A DNA stretch of 64,000 bases, taken from NCBI RefSeq assembly GCF_003935375.1, contig NZ_RHQM01000008.1:1-64000 (forward strand), in the 5' to 3' direction. Positions 47,757 through 56,589 of this stretch are shown here, piece after piece (the first letter of the stretch is position 1; every line of letters starts with the position of its first letter). The notes beneath the pieces were generated by a model. It worked only from the letters and a program-made list of their open reading frames with translations. It ran no database searches and was not told where the DNA came from. This DNA is from Stutzerimonas xanthomarina. GTDB lineage: Bacteria > Pseudomonadota > Gammaproteobacteria > Pseudomonadales > Pseudomonadaceae. The position numbers and the translations under genes are program-made.

Positions 47757-49136
47757 TCAGAGGACGCGGACCTTTAGCGAGCGGCCCTTGATCTTACCTT
47801 CGTTCAGGCGTTTGAGTGCCTGCTTGGCGACGCCGCGCTCGACAGCGACGAACGCCTGGAAGTCGAAGATGGCGATCTTGCCGACCTGGGTCCCGGGGAT
47901 GCCGGCATCACCCGTCAGTGCACCGAGGATGTCGCCCGGGCGCAGCTTGTCCTTGCGGCCCGCTCCAATGCACAGAGTCGCCATCGGTGGTTGCAATGGC
48001 GCGCCGGTCTTGGCCTTGAGCCCGTCCAGTGGCTGCCAGTTGAGCGGTGCCTGCTGCAGCTTTTCGATGGCTTGCGCGCGATGGGCTTCGGCCGGGGCGA
48101 CCAGGCTCATGGCCAGGCCCTGATTACCGGCGCGGCCGGTCCGACCGACCCGGTGTACATGTATCTCCGGGTCGCGGGCCAGCTCGACGTTGATCACCAT
48201 GTCCAGCGCATCGATATCCAGGCCGCGCGCGGCGACATCGGTCGCCACCAGCACCGAGAGGCTGCGGTTGGCGAACATCGCCAGCACCTGGTCGCGGTCA
48301 CGCTGCTCCAGATCGCCATTGAGCGCCATGGCCGAGATGCCGTTGGCAATCAGGTGATCGACCAGCTCCTGGCACTGCTGCTTGGTGAAGCAGAAGGCCA
48401 CGCAGCTTTCCGGTCGGAAGCTGGCGAGCAGGCGCATGACCGCGTCCATGCGCTGCTCGGGGTCGATTTCATAGAAGCGCTGTTCGATCTGTGCATCGTC
48501 ATGCAGGGCTTCTGCACGCACCTGCTGCGGGTCGCGCATGAAGCTCGCGGACAGCTGCTTGATGCCGGCGGGGTAGGTGGCCGAGAACAGCAGGGTCTGC
48601 CGCTTGGTCGGTGTCTGGCCGATGATGTCGGCGATGGCGTCGTAGAAGCCCATGTCAAGCATTCGATCAGCTTCATCGAGCACCAGGGTGTTCAGCCCGT
48701 CGAGTTTCAGCGTGCCTTTCCTCAGGTGTTCCTGGACCCGGCCCGGCGTGCCGACGATGACGTGCGCGCCATGCTCCAGCGAAGCGATCTGCGGACCGAT
48801 GGAGACGCCGCCGCACAGCGTGAGGATCTTGATGTTGTCCGCCGCGCGCGCCAGCCGCCGCAGCTCCTTGGCGACCTGGTCGGCCAGCTCGCGTGTCGGA
48901 CACAGCACCAGCGCCTGGCAGCCGAAATAACGCGGATTGAGCGGGTCGAGCAGGGCGATGCCGAATGCGGCGGTCTTTCCGCTGCCGGTCTTGGCCTGAG
49001 CGATCAAGTCGTGGCCTTTGAGCATGACCGGCAGGCTCTGCGCCTGGATCGGCGTCATCGCCGCGTAGCCGAGGGCTTCGAGGTTCGCCAGCATGGCGGC
49101 AGAAAGGGGCAGAGAAGAAAAGGCGGTACTGGGCAC
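47757..49136 (-). CDS. dbpA: DEAD-box RNA helicase DbpA
   Basis: 459 residues with a GTG start at 49136 (PSTAFSSLPLSAAMLANLEALGY); E. coli DbpA has 457 residues and begins likewise, so upstream in-frame starts are rejected. Helicase motifs: [62 protein letters not shown]. The C-terminal DbpA RNA-binding domain (about 70 residues: MATLCIGAGRKDKLRPGDIL, GKIAIFDFQAFVAVERG) binds hairpin 92 of 23S rRNA. Role: 50S subunit assembly. Confidence 0.95.
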   Translation of the reverse strand: MPSTAFSSLPLSAAMLANLEALGYAAMTPIQAQSLPVMLKGHDLIAQAKTGSGKTAAFGIALLDPLNPRYFGCQALVLCPTRELADQVAKELRRLARAADNIKILTLCGGVSIGPQIASLEHGAHVIVGTPGRVQEHLRKGTLKLDGLNTLVLDEADRMLDMGFYDAIADIIGQTPTKRQTLLFSATYPAGIKQLSASFMRDPQQVRAEALHDDAQIEQRFYEIDPEQRMDAVMRLLASFRPESCVAFCFTKQQCQELVDHLIANGISAMALNGDLEQRDRDQVLAMFANRSLSVLVATDVAARGLDIDALDMVINVELARDPEIHVHRVGRTGRAGNQGLAMSLVAPAEAHRAQAIEKLQQAPLNWQPLDGLKAKTGAPLQPPMATLCIGAGRKDKLRPGDILGALTGDAGIPGTQVGKIAIFDFQAFVAVERGVAKQALKRLNEGKIKGRSLKVRVL

Positions 49137-49318
49137 GGGAAGGATCTTCGGACGGGGAACGGCCTGCAGTCTATCAGGCCGACGTTGCACGCGCCGGTTG
49201 GCGGGCACCGAGATGGCTGTACGCCTGCACGGTGAAACGTTTTGCAAGACCGCCAGACGGAACCCCAAGGCATCGACCTGATCGAAATTTGTCCATTACT
49301 CGCTCCCAGGAGGTTGTT

Positions 49319-49828
49319 TTGTCTCGTGTTCTTTTCCTCGCCGGGCTGTTGGCGCTACCCGCTTTTGCCGACGAGCCCACCCTTTATGGACGTTATGAAC
49401 ACATCAAGGTCGCGGAGATCGGCAAGACCCTTCCCGCCAAGATGGATACCGGTGCCATGACCGCATCCCTGTCAGCGCGCGATATCGAGCAGTTCAAGCG
49501 AGATGGCGAGGACTGGGTGCGTTTCCGCCTGGCCGTCGATGGCGCGGATGAGACCCTTTATGAGCAGCGCCTGCTCGGCATCAGTCGAATCAAGACGCGC
49601 GCGGAAGAGGCCGGCGATGTCGATCCCGACAGCGAGCCGCCACGGGCTGAGCGACCAGTGATCGGCATGCAGCTGTGCATTGGCGATCGCCAGCGCGATG
49701 TGGAGGTCAACCTCACCGACCGCAGGCACTTCAGTTATCCGTTGTTGATCGGCGCCGAGACGATTCGTGATCTCAACGCGGCTATCTATCCAACCGAGAA
49801 GTACACGGCGGGTCGCCCGACCTGCTAG
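49319..49828 (+). CDS. Retropepsin-like protease, RimK-associated (DUF785) family
   Basis: 169 residues from a TTG at 49319, set by a strong AGGAGG (49308-49313) 5 bases away and by the signal peptide it creates (SRVLFLAGLLALPAFADEP). The mature domain has the aspartic protease-like motif KMDTGAMTASLSA, later HFSYPLLIGAETIRDL, matching the ATP-dependent zinc protease/RimK-associated family of retropepsin fold. A periplasmic location follows from the signal. The family includes inner-membrane and periplasmic members that pair with transglutaminase-like and RimK-type proteins; none is next to it here. Confidence 0.85.
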   Translation: MSRVLFLAGLLALPAFADEPTLYGRYEHIKVAEIGKTLPAKMDTGAMTASLSARDIEQFKRDGEDWVRFRLAVDGADETLYEQRLLGISRIKTRAEEAGDVDPDSEPPRAERPVIGMQLCIGDRQRDVEVNLTDRRHFSYPLLIGAETIRDLNAAIYPTEKYTAGRPTC

Positions 49829-50511
49829 CGCGGCATCGCCAGCCAGCGACCATCCGGGCCGGACGGCATCGCCTCCGGCCCGGTCCTGGATATTCCTGCG
49901 ATCGCACCTCCTCACTGCGGCATGAGCCACCATGCGCCATCTTCCTCCCGCTCCGCTTCGGCTTTTGCCCGAACGCTGACGGTCTGGAACGCGCCCGCTT
50001 GATCGAAATCCTGCCCGACAGAATGGGTTCGCAAAATAGCGCTTGCAATCCGCAGGGAATATATAAGCGGTAGTTTGATTGCCGCTATTTGCGTTTTGGG
50101 GATTAACGATAATTAAGAAGTTGAGTTGCCAATATATAAGGCTGCATCTTTCTTTATTTAAATCCGGGCTTTTTATTCAGTTGTTATTTGGTCATCTGGT
50201 GCATATGAGTCACGTGACCGACCGGTCTCGCAAGTGCGCCAGCGAGTCGTTCGACCTCGGTGCGAGTCTCCGCGTCACCCCGCCGCACCGGTCGGCGTCA
50301 AAACCGTCTGCCGCGAAGGTTACGGCGAGCGGCCTGCACGATGGCTCTTGGCCACCCGAGACCCTCTCTCCAGGGGGCTTCCAGCGGCTGAATTGGTCTT
50401 CTCTTGTTGTTCGTCAGACTAAAGTCGGGGCTTTCATTCATTAACCCACCCCTGTTAAATTCAGGATGTGGGTTCCCTTCACACGCAATAAAAATAAGGC
50501 GGAGAACGTCA
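49829..50511. other. 683-base region before the symporter operon, with AT-rich core
   Basis: At 49854-49883 a perfect 10-bp hairpin (10-base loop) closes the protease gene. From about 50040 to 50215 base composition turns strongly AT-rich. It holds a 10-bp direct repeat AATATATAAG at 50058-50067 and 50131-50140, 73 bases apart, near seven helical turns. At 50443-50449 and 50468-50474 AACCCAC and GTGGGTT form an inverted pair just before the DUF4212 start. I see no convincing gene; the region looks regulatory, a long leader for the symporter genes. Confidence 0.6.
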
Positions 50512-50775
50512 ATGGCCGACAACGATAAAGAAAATGCTGCTGCGTACTGGAAGGCGAATGTTCGCCTTATCACTTGGAGCTTGGTGGTCTGGGCTCTCGT
50601 CTCATATGGTTTCGGTATCCTCCTGCGCCCGCTGGTATCCGGCATCCCCGTCGGGGGCACGGATCTAGGCTTCTGGTTCGCTCAACAGGGTTCGATCATC
50701 ACGTTCATTTTGATCATCTTCCACTACGCGTGGCGGCTGAACAAACTGGACAAGGAATTCGGGGTTGAGGAGTAA
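50512..50775 (+). CDS. DUF4212 protein, small subunit of a sodium:solute symporter
   Basis: 87 residues. Start at 50512, with AAGGCGGAG upstream. Two membrane helices (about residues 17-40 and 53-75) and the conserved AYWKANVRLITWSLVVWALVS and GFWFAQQGSIITFILIIFHY segments match DUF4212, annotated as the small partner of VC_2705-type symporters. The symporter gene begins 5 bases after its stop. Together they should form an inner-membrane Na+-coupled uptake system, probably for acetate or a similar monocarboxylate. Confidence 0.92.
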   Translation: MADNDKENAAAYWKANVRLITWSLVVWALVSYGFGILLRPLVSGIPVGGTDLGFWFAQQGSIITFILIIFHYAWRLNKLDKEFGVEE

Positions 50776-50780
50776 CTAGA

Positions 50781-52550
50781 ATGAGCCAATATTGGATCAA
50801 CATGTCCTTCGTGGGCGCGTCCTTCCTGCTTTATATCGGGATCGCGATCTGGGCCCGCGCGGGTTCGACCAAAGAATTCTATGTCGCTGGTGGTGGTGTT
50901 CACCCTGTAACCAACGGTATGGCTACGGCGGCAGACTGGATGTCTGCAGCCTCCTTCATTTCCATGGCGGGTCTGATCGCCTCCGGTGGTTACGCCACTT
51001 CCGTCTATCTGATGGGCTGGACCGGTGGCTACGTGCTGCTGGCGATGCTGCTGGCACCCTACCTGCGCAAGTTCGGCAAGTTCACCGTGCCGGACTTCAT
51101 CGGTGACCGTTTCTACAGCCGTGGCGCTCGCCTGACTGCAGTGGTCTGCCTCATCCTCATCTCCGTTACCTACGTAATCGGTCAGATGGCCGGTGCTGGC
51201 GTTGCGTTCTCCCGCTTCCTGGAAGTGAGCAACTCCGCTGGTATCTGGATCGCTGCTGCCATCGTGTTCGCCTACGCGGTATTCGGCGGCATGAAGGGCA
51301 TCACCTACACCCAGGTGGCGCAGTATGTGGTTCTGATCATCGCCTACACCATCCCGGCCGTGTTCATTGCCATGCAGCTGACGGGCAACCCGATTCCGAT
51401 GCTGGGCATGTTCGGTACCCACGTCGAGTCCGGCGTGCCGCTGCTGGACAAGCTGGATCAAGTCGTTACTGATCTTGGTTTCACTGCCTACACTGCTGAC
51501 GTCGACAACAAGCTGAACATGTTCCTGTTCACCCTGTCGCTGATGATCGGTACTGCTGGTCTGCCACACGTAATCATTCGCTTCTTCACAGTACCGAAGG
51601 TAGCTGATGCCCGCTGGTCCGCTGGCTGGACCCTGGTCTTCATCGCCCTCCTGTACCTCACCGCTCCGGCTGTCGCCTCCATGGCTCGCCTGAACCTGGT
51701 CAATACCATCTATCCGGAAGGCCCGCAGGCTGAAGCGATCCGCTACGAAGATCGTCCGGAGTGGGTACAGACCTGGGAAACGACTGGTCTGATCAAGTGG
51801 GAAGACAAGAACGCCGACGGTCGTGTGCAGATGTACAACGACGCTAACGCCGCCTTCACTCCGACCGCTACAGAGCGTGGCTGGAACGGCAACGAGCTGA
51901 CCGTGAACAATGACATCATCGTTCTGGCCAACCCGGAGATCGCCAACCTGCCGGGCTGGGTCATCGGTCTGATCGCTGCGGGTGCTATCGCTGCTGCGCT
52001 CTCGACTGCTGCGGGTCTGCTGCTGGCGATTTCGTCTGCCATCAGTCATGACCTGATCAAGACACTCATCAATCCGAAGATCAGCGAGAAGAACGAAATG
52101 CTGGCCGCTCGTCTGTCCATGACGGCAGCGATTCTGCTGGCAACCTGGCTGGGTCTGAATCCACCGGGCTTCGCCGCGCAGGTGGTGGCACTGGCGTTCG
52201 GTCTTGCGGCAGCGAGCCTGTTCCCGGCACTGATGATGGGTATCTTCTCCAAGCGCGTGAACAGCAAGGGTGCTGTTGCGGGGATGTTGGTTGGTGTGAT
52301 CTCCACCGCCGTGTACATCTTCCTGTACCTGGGCTGGTTCTTCATCCCTGGCACTGCAAGCATCCCGAACACGCCTGATCAGTGGTGGATGGGCATCTCC
52401 CCGCAGGCCTTCGGTGCCGTGGGTGCCGTGCTGAACTTCGCTGTTGCCTATGCTGTTTCGATGGCTACCGAAGCTCCGCCGCAGGAGATTCAGGATCTGG
52501 TCGAGAGCGTTCGTACCCCGAAGGGTGCTGGCGTTGCACTTGATCACTAA
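50781..52550 (+). CDS. Sodium:solute symporter, VC_2705/ActP-like
   Basis: 589 residues with about 13 membrane helices. SSS-family elements are clear: YVAGGGVHPVTNGMATAADWMSAA near the N-terminus, GMKGITYTQVAQYVVLIIAY, and AAALSTAAGLLLAISSAISHD in the core. A hydrophilic insert of about 80 residues (NTIYPEGPQAE to NNDIIVL) distinguishes the VC_2705 subgroup. Likely substrates are acetate or related short acids. Codons such as GGT, CGT and CTG are frequent, suggesting high expression. A strong terminator follows. It forms an operon with the DUF4212 gene. Confidence 0.92.
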   Translation: MSQYWINMSFVGASFLLYIGIAIWARAGSTKEFYVAGGGVHPVTNGMATAADWMSAASFISMAGLIASGGYATSVYLMGWTGGYVLLAMLLAPYLRKFGKFTVPDFIGDRFYSRGARLTAVVCLILISVTYVIGQMAGAGVAFSRFLEVSNSAGIWIAAAIVFAYAVFGGMKGITYTQVAQYVVLIIAYTIPAVFIAMQLTGNPIPMLGMFGTHVESGVPLLDKLDQVVTDLGFTAYTADVDNKLNMFLFTLSLMIGTAGLPHVIIRFFTVPKVADARWSAGWTLVFIALLYLTAPAVASMARLNLVNTIYPEGPQAEAIRYEDRPEWVQTWETTGLIKWEDKNADGRVQMYNDANAAFTPTATERGWNGNELTVNNDIIVLANPEIANLPGWVIGLIAAGAIAAALSTAAGLLLAISSAISHDLIKTLINPKISEKNEMLAARLSMTAAILLATWLGLNPPGFAAQVVALAFGLAAASLFPALMMGIFSKRVNSKGAVAGMLVGVISTAVYIFLYLGWFFIPGTASIPNTPDQWWMGISPQAFGAVGAVLNFAVAYAVSMATEAPPQEIQDLVESVRTPKGAGVALDH

Positions 52551-52603
52551 CTGATAATGCAGCCGGACGTCAGACCTGCTCTGACACAAGGTTGAGGTAG
52601 AAG

Positions 52604-52634
52604 TCGGGCTTCCATATGGAAGCCCGATTTTTTT
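52604..52634 (+). terminator. Intrinsic terminator of the symporter operon
   Basis: A perfect 24-base palindrome (52604-52627, arms TCGGGCTTCCAT and ATGGAAGCCCGA) is followed by a run of 7-8 T. It lies 53 bases after the symporter stop. Confidence 0.93.
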
Positions 52635-52648
52635 AGGGGGAGTTGTAT

Positions 52649-53167
52649 ATGTTCTGGCATTTAATCGCGGCAATCGTCGCAGGTGTGGCGGGAGCCGGTA
52701 TCGGCCTGCTGTTGCGCTCACTGACGCGTAAGCGACTGCCGAAATGGATCATTCCCGTCTGCGCCGGTCTGGGCATGCTGAGTTACACCATCCATTACGA
52801 GTACACCTGGTTCGAAACCAAGCAAGCACGTCTGCCGGAAGGATCGCTGGTGGTCATGAGCGAAGAGGGCGAAATGCTCTGGCGCCCGTGGACGATGATC
52901 TATCCGATGCCGCTGGCCTATACGGTGCTGGACGGCGCGAACGCTCAGGTGCAGGACACCGAACAGGGCCGTCTCGGCCGCTTCGTGCTGTACCGTTTCG
53001 AGAAGCAACACCTGACGTCGATCGTGAAGAGCGCCAGCTATCAGCTGATCTGCACCGAGCGGGCGATGTTCAGACTGAATGAAGCCGGCCAGGCGAAGAT
53101 CGAAACGCTTACCGAGCTGGAAGCCGATTCACCGCTTTATCAGGCTATTTGCGAGGCCGGGCGTTAA
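52649..53167 (+). CDS. Membrane-anchored protein of unknown function
   Basis: 172 residues. Start at 52649 with GGGGGAG six bases away; TTG at 52643 is an alternative. Two hydrophobic helices (about residues 3-22 and 32-50) anchor the N-terminus, followed by a hydrophilic domain with WFETKQARLPEGSLVV, MLWRPWTMIYPMPLAYTVLD and a lone cysteine in YQLICTER. I do not recognise the family. Position between the symporter operon and the exonuclease/DUF294 pair suggests a link with that cluster, but the upstream terminator makes it a separate unit. Confidence 0.68.
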   Translation: MFWHLIAAIVAGVAGAGIGLLLRSLTRKRLPKWIIPVCAGLGMLSYTIHYEYTWFETKQARLPEGSLVVMSEEGEMLWRPWTMIYPMPLAYTVLDGANAQVQDTEQGRLGRFVLYRFEKQHLTSIVKSASYQLICTERAMFRLNEAGQAKIETLTELEADSPLYQAICEAGR

Positions 53168-53361
53168 CCGAACGCCTACGAGCTGCGGGTTCCGCGCATC
53201 AGCATTATCTGATGCGCGCCGCGAAGAAGAATTGATCGGTTCCGCAATGGGACCGAGTAGCCGGCATATGCGTCTGACAACCCGTCCGGTAGACGATGCT
53301 CCGTTCTGTCGCGAGCAGCCGTCGGCATATCACCCACGCAGTGAACTGCCACCCGGCCCGT

Positions 53362-54069
53362 TCAGATCGAGTTGAAGGCCGCCTTGCGCGCGCGTTGCCA
53401 GCAGCGCAGCCGCTGAGCCAGCTCGTCTAAGCTGGTCAGACCCACGCGTTGTGCGCGATTCATCAGGATCAGAGCGATTTCCGCGGTGGCCATGGCATCG
53501 GCGGAGGCGTTGTGGCGCTGCGGGATATGGATGTTGAAGTAGTCGAGCCAGTGATCCAGCCCGCCGCGATGGATCATCGCCTCGGGAAACAGCATGGGCG
53601 CCAGGTCGGCCACATCGAGGAAGGTGTGCTCCAGCGAGTAGCCCAGTTCGTTCTTCAATGCGCGACCTAGCATGCGCTGATCAAAGGGCGCGTGAAAGGC
53701 GAGGATGACGCTGCCCGCGGCGAACTCCATGAAACTGAGCAGCGCTTCGGACGGTGGCAAGCCGTTGGCCAGCTCGCTCGGGGCGATCCCGTGGATCAGT
53801 ACGCTTTCAGTGACCTTGACCTGACGGCAGAGGGTGCATTCGAACTGCTGGGAATAGTCGATGGCGCCGTCTTCGATGACCACTGCGCCGATGGCGATGA
53901 CCAGGTCGCGCTTGAGGTGCAGCCCGGTGGTTTCCAGATCCAGCACCACCAGACGCTGCTGCCGCAACGGGACCGCCTGTGGCGGCAGCGGGCGCGCCAG
54001 CTCGGCAACACGTTGCTGCTGCTCGGGAGGCAGCTTCGGACCGCGGGGGTTGAACCAGAACATACTCAT
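53362..54069 (-). CDS. DnaQ-type 3'-5' exonuclease (DEDDh)
   Basis: 235 residues. Exonuclease motifs: ExoI LVVLDLETTGLHLKRD (Asp, Glu), ExoII in LAFHAPFDQRMLGRAL (Asp), ExoIII RHNASADAMATAEIAL (His, Asp), the DEDDh set. The first about 35 residues are Pro/Arg/Gln-rich and family-specific. The ATG overlaps the stop of the cNMP/CBS/DUF294 gene (ATGA), so translation is coupled. This pair next to a VC_2705-type symporter is known to me from other gammaproteobacteria, for example P. aeruginosa (PA3232-PA3234 by memory). The biological substrate is unknown. Confidence 0.88.
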   Translation of the reverse strand: MSMFWFNPRGPKLPPEQQQRVAELARPLPPQAVPLRQQRLVVLDLETTGLHLKRDLVIAIGAVVIEDGAIDYSQQFECTLCRQVKVTESVLIHGIAPSELANGLPPSEALLSFMEFAAGSVILAFHAPFDQRMLGRALKNELGYSLEHTFLDVADLAPMLFPEAMIHRGGLDHWLDYFNIHIPQRHNASADAMATAEIALILMNRAQRVGLTSLDELAQRLRCWQRARKAAFNSI

Positions 54070-55988
54070 AGTTGATAGCGCACCGCGAGACTGGCCTGTA
54101 ACCGCTGGGCCTGGCGGAAGGACTCGCGCAGGATTCGGCGGTCCAGCACGTTGAGAGTATCCGGATCCAGGCGGTTGGAATAGGGCAGTCCATCGCGTGC
54201 CTGCTGTTGATGGTGCTGCATACGAGTCTGCTGGATGAAGTGGTAGGCCTCTTCATAGGCCGCGCCATCCTTCGCTTCGATGACGCCTTTCTCCACCAGC
54301 TTGCGCAGCCGCTCGAGGGTGTTGCAGGTGCCGATGTCGTTGCTCAGTGCAAGCAGGCGGGCGCCATCGACGAAGGGTGTCAGGCCCTGCACCTTGAGGT
54401 CGAGCGTGTCTTTGCCTTCGCCCTTGCGCGCCACGACGAAATCACGGAAGCGGCCCACCGGCGGGCGATGACGCAAGGCGTTTTCGGCCATCATGCGCTG
54501 GAACAGGCGGTTGTCGTTGATTTCCTCGAGCAGGCCGCGGCGCAGCTGTTCGCAGCCTTCCGAAGGCCCCCAGATGCTGCGCAGATCGAAATAGATGGTG
54601 CTGCCGAGCAGATTTTCCGGCGTTGCCTCGCGCACGAAGGAGCTGAAGCGGCGGCTCCATTCCTGGCGCGACAGGCACAGCTGCGGGTTGCTGGCCATGA
54701 TGTTGCCTTTGCACAGCGTGAAACCGCAGGTGTCTAGGTCACGGTTGATGCGTTCGGCGAGCGGCAGCAGACGTCCGCGGATATGCGCGGCCTCCGCGGC
54801 GTCGGCGGCCTCGAAGAGGATGCCGTTGTCCTGGTCGGTGTACAGGGTCTGCTCCTGGCGGCCTTCGCTGCCGAAACACAGCCAGGTGAAGGGCACGCCC
54901 GGATCGCCAATGTGCTGGATGGCCAGCTCGATCACCCGGCATACGGTGTGATCATTGAGCAGCGTGACGATATGGGTGATCTGGGTCGACGAGGCGCCGT
55001 GGGCGAGCATGTTGTCGACCAGTTGCTTGATGCGATCGCGGATGACCACCAGCGCATCGACGCGATCGGCGTGACGGATGGTCTGCGCCAGGTGCACCAG
55101 ATCCACGCGCTGCAGGGAAAACAGGTCGCGCTCGGAAATTACGCCACGCAGCAGGCCATTCTCCACCACGCAAACATGGGCGATGTGCCGTTCGGTCATG
55201 GCGATCGCCGCGTCGAAGGCGGTGGCGTCCGGCGGCAGGTAGAACGGATCGTGCGTCATGAACTGGGAGATTGGCTGGCTCAGGTCGGTGGTGCCGGTAC
55301 CGATTACCCGTCGCAGATCGCGCAGTGTGAAGATGCCTTGCGGGTGCAAAGCTTCATCGACGATGACGATGCTACCGACATTGCTCTCCTGCATCATCGC
55401 GACCGCCTCGTTGATCGGCTTGGACGGCAGGCAGGACACCGGGTGGTGAAGCGCCAGCTCGCCGATGCTGGTCTCGAGCGAGTAATGCTCGCCGAGGTTT
55501 TCCACCGCGCGCATCTGCGCCTGCTGGTTGACCAGATCGAGCAGGCTGCTGACTCCGCGCATGGCGAAATCGCGGAATACCGGAGACTTGGACACCAGTT
55601 GGACGAAGGCGGGCTTGCCGAGCAGGAAGCAGAAGGTGTCTTCGGCGGCCAGATGCGCGGTGCGGGTCGCCCGTTCGCCCATGAGCGCGGCCATCGGGAA
55701 GCATTCGCCGACGATGACCTCGAAGGTGGTGTCGGTGCCGCGCTTGGCGGTATGCGGGCGCTGACCATGCACGCGGCCCTGCTTGACGATATAGAACTGC
55801 TGCACCACGCCGTCTTCGGGGGAAATGATGCAATCGCCTTCGGCATAGAAGCGCAGCGCACAGTTCTCCACCAGGTAGGCCAGGTGGGCCGGCTCCATCT
55901 GGTTGAACGGAGCGTACTTGCGCAGAAACTCCATGGTGCCGTGGATGTTCTGCAGTACAGCCGTCTTCCCAGCGTCGGGTGTGCTCAT
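54066..55988 (-). CDS. cNMP-binding, CBS and DUF294 nucleotidyltransferase-like signalling protein
   Basis: 640 residues; start at 55988 with GGAAG upstream, not at 56039. Order of domains: cyclic-nucleotide-binding fold (about 25-145; RFYAEGDCII, GECFPMAALMGERAT), two CBS domains (about 170-290; SKPINEAVAMMQESNVGSIV and DATAFDAAIAMTERHIAHV), then DUF294 with the nucleotidyltransferase-like CFGSEGRQEQTLYTDQDNG, where the G-S and spaced Asp residues of the fold are retained, and the DUF294_C helical domain. The family is proposed to control uridylylation-like or nucleotide-dependent signalling near acetate transporters. Coupled to the exonuclease gene. Confidence 0.88.
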   Translation of the reverse strand: MSTPDAGKTAVLQNIHGTMEFLRKYAPFNQMEPAHLAYLVENCALRFYAEGDCIISPEDGVVQQFYIVKQGRVHGQRPHTAKRGTDTTFEVIVGECFPMAALMGERATRTAHLAAEDTFCFLLGKPAFVQLVSKSPVFRDFAMRGVSSLLDLVNQQAQMRAVENLGEHYSLETSIGELALHHPVSCLPSKPINEAVAMMQESNVGSIVIVDEALHPQGIFTLRDLRRVIGTGTTDLSQPISQFMTHDPFYLPPDATAFDAAIAMTERHIAHVCVVENGLLRGVISERDLFSLQRVDLVHLAQTIRHADRVDALVVIRDRIKQLVDNMLAHGASSTQITHIVTLLNDHTVCRVIELAIQHIGDPGVPFTWLCFGSEGRQEQTLYTDQDNGILFEAADAAEAAHIRGRLLPLAERINRDLDTCGFTLCKGNIMASNPQLCLSRQEWSRRFSSFVREATPENLLGSTIYFDLRSIWGPSEGCEQLRRGLLEEINDNRLFQRMMAENALRHRPPVGRFRDFVVARKGEGKDTLDLKVQGLTPFVDGARLLALSNDIGTCNTLERLRKLVEKGVIEAKDGAAYEEAYHFIQQTRMQHHQQQARDGLPYSNRLDPDTLNVLDRRILRESFRQAQRLQASLAVRYQL

Positions 55989-56132
55989 GGTTGGCTTCCA
56001 TTTTTTGGTAATGGTGGGCTGCAGGTCAGTCGGACCCAATTGGACGTAAGTCTAGTCAGCTCAAGGGGCGGGGGAGCTGATCGGGGTCAGCCTCATGTTT
56101 CGCGCTGTTGCGGTAGAACGCGGGAATGAAAA

Positions 56133-56153
56133 AGCCGGCCACTGGGGCCGGCT
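56133..56153 (-). terminator. Intrinsic terminator of the receptor-porin-binding protein operon
   Basis: AGCCGGCC (56133-56140) pairs with GGCCGGCT (56146-56153) around 5 bases. On the minus strand it is followed by TTTTTC, 20 bases after the last stop. Confidence 0.85.
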
Positions 56154-56173
56154 CCTTTGTATCGTCGCTCCGC

Positions 56174-56578
56174 TCAGGGCAGGGTGAACAGGACCTTGAC
56201 CGAGTCATTGACGGCCGCACTGTCGACGTAGCCGATGGCATCGGCTTCAGCCGCGACCCTGGCCACTACGGCGGCGTCATCGGCGACGCTCGGCAGCGGC
56301 TGGCCCTTGCCGGTGAAGATCAGGCCCGACCAATAGGACTTGAGCTGCGACTCGTTCTTGCTGGTCACGCCGGCGTAGAAGGCTTCCTTGGCCGGGTTCC
56401 AGCCCGCCTGGTCGACGCCCTTCAAGGACTTGTCCTTGCCCAGGAAGATGTTGGCGACCTCGGACTGTGACGGTGCCTTGGCTGCGCCGGGATTGACGAT
56501 CACGGCGACCTCGGCCTGAGCCAGCGAAGCCAGGCCGAACAGCGCGGCAGCGCCGAGGATGCGAATGGATGCTTTCAT
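56174..56578 (-). CDS. Small PstS-like periplasmic substrate-binding protein
   Basis: 134 residues with a signal peptide (cleavage after LAQA). The mature part resembles the first half of PstS-type phosphate-binding proteins: VAVIVNPGAAKAPSQSEVANIFLGK, later FYAGVTSKNESQLKSYWSGLIFTGKG and ending AEADAIGYVDSAAVND. That matches the compact single-lobe proteins annotated as phosphate ABC transporter substrate-binding, about half the length of PstS. No ABC transporter genes are near. It lies 11 bases after the porin gene in the same operon as a chemoreceptor, so a binding role in sensing or porin-linked capture is likely. Confidence 0.82.
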   Translation of the reverse strand: MKASIRILGAAALFGLASLAQAEVAVIVNPGAAKAPSQSEVANIFLGKDKSLKGVDQAGWNPAKEAFYAGVTSKNESQLKSYWSGLIFTGKGQPLPSVADDAAVVARVAAEADAIGYVDSAAVNDSVKVLFTLP

Positions 56579-56589
56579 CGGGACGCTCC

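Noticed and set aside
49137-49268. Earlier in-frame starts of dbpA up to 49268
   Set aside because: The extra 44 residues do not resemble DbpA, whose N-terminus aligns with the GTG at 49136.
50079-50444. Open frame of 121 codons on the plus strand inside the AT-rich region before the symporter operon
   Set aside because: No ribosome site, mixed composition crossing from AT-rich to GC-rich DNA, and no recognisable domain. Treated as non-coding leader.
53362-55988. Exonuclease plus nucleotidyltransferase-like pair as an anti-phage defence system
   Set aside because: The domain set is suggestive, but the pair with a VC_2705-type symporter is known to me as ordinary synteny in gammaproteobacteria, and no mobile element or other defence gene is near.
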